Assembly: GCF_003027925.1 (NCBI RefSeq)
Contig: NZ_PYPS01000024.1
Location: 50,500 to 114,499, forward strand
Direction: 5' to 3'
DNA: 64,000 nucleotides
DNA from: Micromonospora sp. RP3T
GTDB taxonomy: Bacteria > Actinomycetota > Actinomycetes > Mycobacteriales > Micromonosporaceae
The position numbers were made by a program, and so were the translations under genes. This document shows positions 61,340 through 64,000 of this stretch, one piece after another. The notes under the pieces are model-generated. The model was not told the DNA's origin. It was given only the letters and a program-made list of their open reading frames with translations, and ran no database searches. Every line of letters starts with the position of its first letter. Positions within the stretch are counted from its first letter, which is position 1.

Positions 61340-62007
61340 GTGGGCCGGTGCGGGTGCTGATCGTCGACGACGACCCGCTGGTCCGGGGCGCGCTGTCGAT
61401 GATCCTCGGCGGCGCACCCGACCTGGCGGTGGTGGGCGAGGCGACCGACGGCGTCGAGGTGCCGGCCGCCGTCGCCGCGTACGCCCCGGACGTGGTGCTG
61501 ATGGACATCCGGATGCCCCGGGTGGACGGGCTGGCCGCCACCGAGGCGCTGCGGGCCACGGCGGAGCCGCCCGAGGTGCTGGTGCTGACCACGTTCGACG
61601 CCGACGAACAGGTGCTGCGCGCGTTGCGCGCCGGGGCGAGCGGCTTCCTGCTGAAGGACACCCCGCCGGCCGAGATCGTGGCGGCGGTACGCCGGGTCGC
61701 GGCGGGGGAGGCGACACTGTCCCCGACGGTGACCCGCAGGTTGATCGCGCACGTGACCGCCGCCGCGCCGGCGCCCGCCCGGGATCCCCGCCGCGAGCGG
61801 GCGGTACGGCTGCTCGGTGAGCTGTCCGAGCGGGAGCGGGAGGTCGCGCTGCTGCTCGGTCGGGGCCGGACCAACGCGGAGATCTCCGCCGAGCTGTTCA
61901 TGAGCGTGGCGACTGTCAAGGCGTACGTGTCGCGGCTGCTCACCAAGCTCGACCTGAACAACCGGGTGCAGGTGGCGCTGCTGGTCCAGGACGCCGACCT
62001 GGCCTGA
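61336..62007 (+). CDS. NarL/LuxR-type response regulator
   Basis: The 223-residue protein has the acidic pocket VLIVDDDPLVRGAL near 7-20, phosphoacceptor Asp in VVLMDIRMPRVDGLAA near 56, Thr in VLTTFDADEQ, Lys in FLLKDTPP near 106, and a LuxR helix-turn-helix (LSEREREVALLLGRGRTNAE to the end). Coupled to the kinase gene; likely target is the divergent ABC exporter operon. Confidence 0.95.
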   Translation: MSGPVRVLIVDDDPLVRGALSMILGGAPDLAVVGEATDGVEVPAAVAAYAPDVVLMDIRMPRVDGLAATEALRATAEPPEVLVLTTFDADEQVLRALRAGASGFLLKDTPPAEIVAAVRRVAAGEATLSPTVTRRLIAHVTAAAPAPARDPRRERAVRLLGELSEREREVALLLGRGRTNAEISAELFMSVATVKAYVSRLLTKLDLNNRVQVALLVQDADLA

Positions 62008-62024
62008 CCGGGATGCTCTCGCTG

Positions 62025-62066
62025 GCGATAGTATCAACGATGAGAGTATTGGCGACGAGAGTTTTC
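62025..62066 (+). promoter_or_regulatory. Three 15-bp imperfect direct repeats upstream of the DUF234-type ATPase gene
   Basis: ACGATGAGAGTATTG (62037-62051) and GCGACGAGAGTTTTC (62052-62066) are adjacent; a third, shorter copy with GCGATAGTATCA precedes them. The array sits directly upstream of the AGGTGG ribosome site of the next gene. In this GC-rich setting it looks like a multi-site operator. Confidence 0.4.
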
Positions 62067-62077
62067 CAGGTGGTCGC

Positions 62078-63502
62078 GTGGCCGGTTTTGTCGGCAGAAC
62101 CCGTGAGCTGGCTCAACTCGACGGGGTGCTCAGCCGCGTCGCACGCGGCGGTCGGGCCGGCCGCCCGGGGAGGGCGCTGCTCATGCGGGGCCGCCGCCGG
62201 GTCGGCAAGTCCCGCCTGGTGGAGGAGTTCGTCGAGCGGGCGGGCGTGCCTCACCTCTTCTTCACCGCGTCGGCGCAGCCCACCGCCGCCGCCGAGCTCG
62301 CGCTCTTCGTCGCCGCCGCGGCCGACTCGACGCTGCCCGACGCGGGGCTGTTCACGGCACAGACGCCGGCGACCTGGGACGCAGCGCTCACGCTGCTCGC
62401 CGCCGCGCTGCCCACCGACCGGCCCAGTGTCGTCGTCATCGACGAGATGCCCTATCTGATCGCCACCGATCCCGGCTTCGAGGGCACCCTGCAGAAGGTC
62501 TTCGACCGGGAACTGTCCCGCCGGCCGGTTCTGGTGATCGGCATCGGATCGGACCTCACGATGATGGAGGCGCTGAACGACTACGGCCGTCCCTTCCACC
62601 AGCGCGCCACCGAGATGGTGATCCCGCCGCTCAGTCCGGGCGACGTGGCCGAGATGCTGGATCTGCCGCCGGCCGATGCCATCGACGCCTACCTCGTCAC
62701 CGGTGGCCTGCCCCTCGTGGTGGACGACTGGGCCCCCGGTGCGGGTTTGCGCGACTACCTCGCCGACGCGGTCGTCGACCCCACCTCCGCTCTGCTCGTC
62801 AGTGGCGAGCGGGCCCTCGCGGCCGAGTTTCCGCCGCAGTCCCAACCGGACGTGGTGCTCCGGGCCATCGGTGCCGGGGAACGCACCTTCTCATCGCTCG
62901 CCCGGGCGGCGGGCGGAATCCCGCAGGCGTCGCTGCACCGCGCGCTCCGCCTGCTCACCGAGAAGAGGATCGTCGAGGCCACTCTCCCCTTGTCGACCCG
63001 GCCCTCCCGCGAGACCCGGTATGTCGTCGCCGACCCGTACCTCCGTTTCTGGCTCGCCTTCCTCGGCCCTTACCTGCCGGAGATCGAGCGTGGCCGGGGA
63101 GACCTGACGTTGAACAGGATCGACTCCTCGTGGACTTCCTGGCGAGGACGCGCGGTCGAACCGGTCATCCGTGAGTCACTACGCCGGCTGCCGTCCGGCC
63201 ATCTCCCGGCCGACACGGCCGTGGTGAACGGTTACTGGACACGTACCAACGATCCCGAAATCGACCTCGTCGGTGCCGACCGTGCTCCGGTGGCCAGGCG
63301 CATCACATTCGTGGGCTCGATCAAGTGGCTGGAACAGGCGGCGTTCGACGCCCAGGACCTGGGCCGGCTGCTTCACCATCGGGCACGCCTTCCCGGCGCG
63401 GACGAAGACACCCCGACCGTCGCGGTGGTCCGCAGTGGGCGCGCCGTCGACGGCATCACCGTCCTCGGGCCGGAGGAGCTGCTCGCCGCGTGGCGGGATT
63501 GA
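62078..63502 (+). CDS. AAA ATPase of the archaeal-ATPase/DUF234 type
   Basis: The 474-residue protein has FVGRTRELAQLDGVLS, Walker A MRGRRRVGKSRLVEEF near 36-51 (an RRRVGKS form typical of this family), Walker B SVVVIDEMPYLI near 117-128, GIGSDLTMMEAL (sensor region, near 151) and VTGGLPLVVDDW, a winged-helix segment (LARAAGGIPQASLHRALRLL near 275-295), and a C-terminal DUF234-like nuclease-fold region with DPEIDLVGAD and ITFVGSIKW in place of the usual D and E/Q-x-K. These proteins are common, mostly of unknown role, and some act with toxins or mobile elements. GTG 62078 with AGGTGG site. Confidence 0.88.
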   Translation: MAGFVGRTRELAQLDGVLSRVARGGRAGRPGRALLMRGRRRVGKSRLVEEFVERAGVPHLFFTASAQPTAAAELALFVAAAADSTLPDAGLFTAQTPATWDAALTLLAAALPTDRPSVVVIDEMPYLIATDPGFEGTLQKVFDRELSRRPVLVIGIGSDLTMMEALNDYGRPFHQRATEMVIPPLSPGDVAEMLDLPPADAIDAYLVTGGLPLVVDDWAPGAGLRDYLADAVVDPTSALLVSGERALAAEFPPQSQPDVVLRAIGAGERTFSSLARAAGGIPQASLHRALRLLTEKRIVEATLPLSTRPSRETRYVVADPYLRFWLAFLGPYLPEIERGRGDLTLNRIDSSWTSWRGRAVEPVIRESLRRLPSGHLPADTAVVNGYWTRTNDPEIDLVGADRAPVARRITFVGSIKWLEQAAFDAQDLGRLLHHRARLPGADEDTPTVAVVRSGRAVDGITVLGPEELLAAWRD

Positions 63503-63603
63503 ACTGTCGCCGGTGTCCGGCCGTACCAGTGGGCGAGGATGTGGTGCGGCCGGTCCGCCGCACCGCTGCCGAGCTGCGGGAGGCCTGCCGTGCGTGTTGG
63601 TGA
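63490..63603 (+). CDS. Possible 37-residue Cys-rich peptide
   Basis: GTG 63490 opens AGLNCRRCPAVPVGEDVVRP and ends ACRACW: two CxxC pairs at each end, a zinc-knuckle-like layout. It overlaps the ATPase gene's last codons and the next gene's first codons (14 bp). No clear ribosome site; may be spurious. Confidence 0.3.
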   Translation: MAGLNCRRCPAVPVGEDVVRPVRRTAAELREACRACW

Positions 63604-64000
63604 GCAGTCGACGGATCCCATCGACAAGGTCCTGGGCGAGGTGCCGATGCCGGCGCCGTTGACACCCGAGGACGTCCGCATCGCGGTCCGGGCGGTGGTG
63701 GTGCACGCCGCCGAGGAGTGGCCCGCGGGGCCGAAGTGCCGCAACGACGGGGCGGCGTTCCCCTGCCGGTTGCACCGTTGGGGGCGCCGGGTGCTGGCGA
63801 CACACGGCCTCAACGAGCGCCAGATCGACGCGCTGATCCGGCACGGCAACCCGTTCGTGCACGTGCCCTTCCCGTTCGTGCTGACCGGCCCGTCGGCGGC
63901 CCGACCGGCCGTCCAGGCGACCCGCCCGGGCGCGGCGCAGACTGCCCGGCCGGGCGCGGGTCAGGCGGCCCGGCCGGGCGCGGCCCCGGCCGCCCGTCCG
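63590..64000 (+). CDS. Hypothetical protein with C-terminal repeats, 3' end outside window
   Basis: GTG 63590 has a GGGAGG site six bases upstream. The 137 codons present read RVGEQSTDPIDKVLGEVPMP, then LTPEDVRIAVRAVVVHAAEE, CRNDGAAFPCRLHRWGRRVL and NERQIDALIRHGN, a compact helical domain with two Cys, followed by eight-residue repeats of the type ARPGA with Gln or Pro that continue past the window. I do not recognise the family. Confidence 0.65.
   Translation, partial: MRVGEQSTDPIDKVLGEVPMPAPLTPEDVRIAVRAVVVHAAEEWPAGPKCRNDGAAFPCRLHRWGRRVLATHGLNERQIDALIRHGNPFVHVPFPFVLTGPSAARPAVQATRPGAAQTARPGAGQAARPGAAPAARP
63908..64000 (+). repeat. 24-bp tandem repeats at the window edge
   Basis: Three full 24-bp units (63908-63931, 63932-63955, 63956-63979) and a partial fourth, each ending CCGGGC or close, encode eight-residue repeats rich in Ala, Arg, Pro and Gly. 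The array runs off the window. Confidence 0.8.

Noticed and set aside
1..64000. tRNA, rRNA, CRISPR array, insertion sequence or phage integrase
   Set aside because: I looked for cloverleaf-like stretches, regularly spaced repeats with unique spacers, and transposase or recombinase motifs and found none.

Overview
The window is very GC-rich actinobacterial DNA with GTG, TTG and probable leaderless starts, dense GTGA/ATGA gene overlaps and GC-perfect hairpin terminators. Gene content (snapalysin, Tat-exported proteins, DrrAB-type exporter, DUF6403-like membrane proteins) fits a filamentous actinomycete of the Micromonospora type. The genus is an inference from style, not from a marker gene. I see no rRNA, tRNA, CRISPR array, integrase or transposase.

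Layout. 1-6.1 kb: a VOC-fold protein cut by the window edge, a membrane protein, an MMPL/RND transporter, a histidine kinase/LuxR-type response regulator pair and a DUF1772-like membrane protein. 6.1-20 kb: an accessory, defence-like region of lower coding tidiness. It holds a CYTH gene remnant, a frameshifted SUKH-like gene, an operon of Mrr-type nuclease, DarT and DarG, a divergent 1799-residue SF1 helicase fused to a Vsr-like nuclease, an HNH endonuclease and an XRE/TPR regulator. 20-26.4 kb: a truncated flavohaemoprotein-like reductase with a small proline-rich upstream gene, a secreted I36-type inhibitor, and a divergent pair made of a membrane-anchored TCAD9-like kinase and an S-4TM pore-forming effector, then a GIY-YIG protein and a flavoprotein.

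26.4-33.9 kb: a secreted metalloprotease flanked on both sides by the same 53-bp double repeat, an SF1-type ATPase that starts inside one repeat copy, a four-gene membrane-protein operon of unknown function and a snapalysin. 34-46 kb: mostly core metabolism and regulation (SDR plus its likely XRE regulator, a Tat/Cys-rich three-gene operon, DHFR-like reductase, a giant AAA regulator, DrrAB exporter, GNAT, aldo/keto reductases, ArsR regulator). 46-55.3 kb: secreted endonuclease I, a LysR/beta-lactamase divergent pair, a Tat-exported metallo-beta-lactamase fold protein, and a four-gene envelope operon (CDP-alcohol phosphotransferase, LTA-synthase-like sulfatase, FkbM methyltransferase, DUF1697).

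55.4-64 kb: amino-acid permease, lipoprotein, a YqeB-like membrane protein and two-gene ABC exporter divergent from a histidine kinase/response regulator pair (probably its regulator), an AAA ATPase of the DUF234 type, and a partial gene with 24-nt repeats running off the end.

The two places most likely to hold something undescribed are the Mrr-DarT-DarG operon facing the helicase-nuclease (8.1-17.4 kb), and the kinase/S-4TM pair (22.0-25.5 kb), where a soluble kinase-like domain is fused through one membrane helix to an anti-sigma-type outer domain and faces a predicted pore-forming effector.
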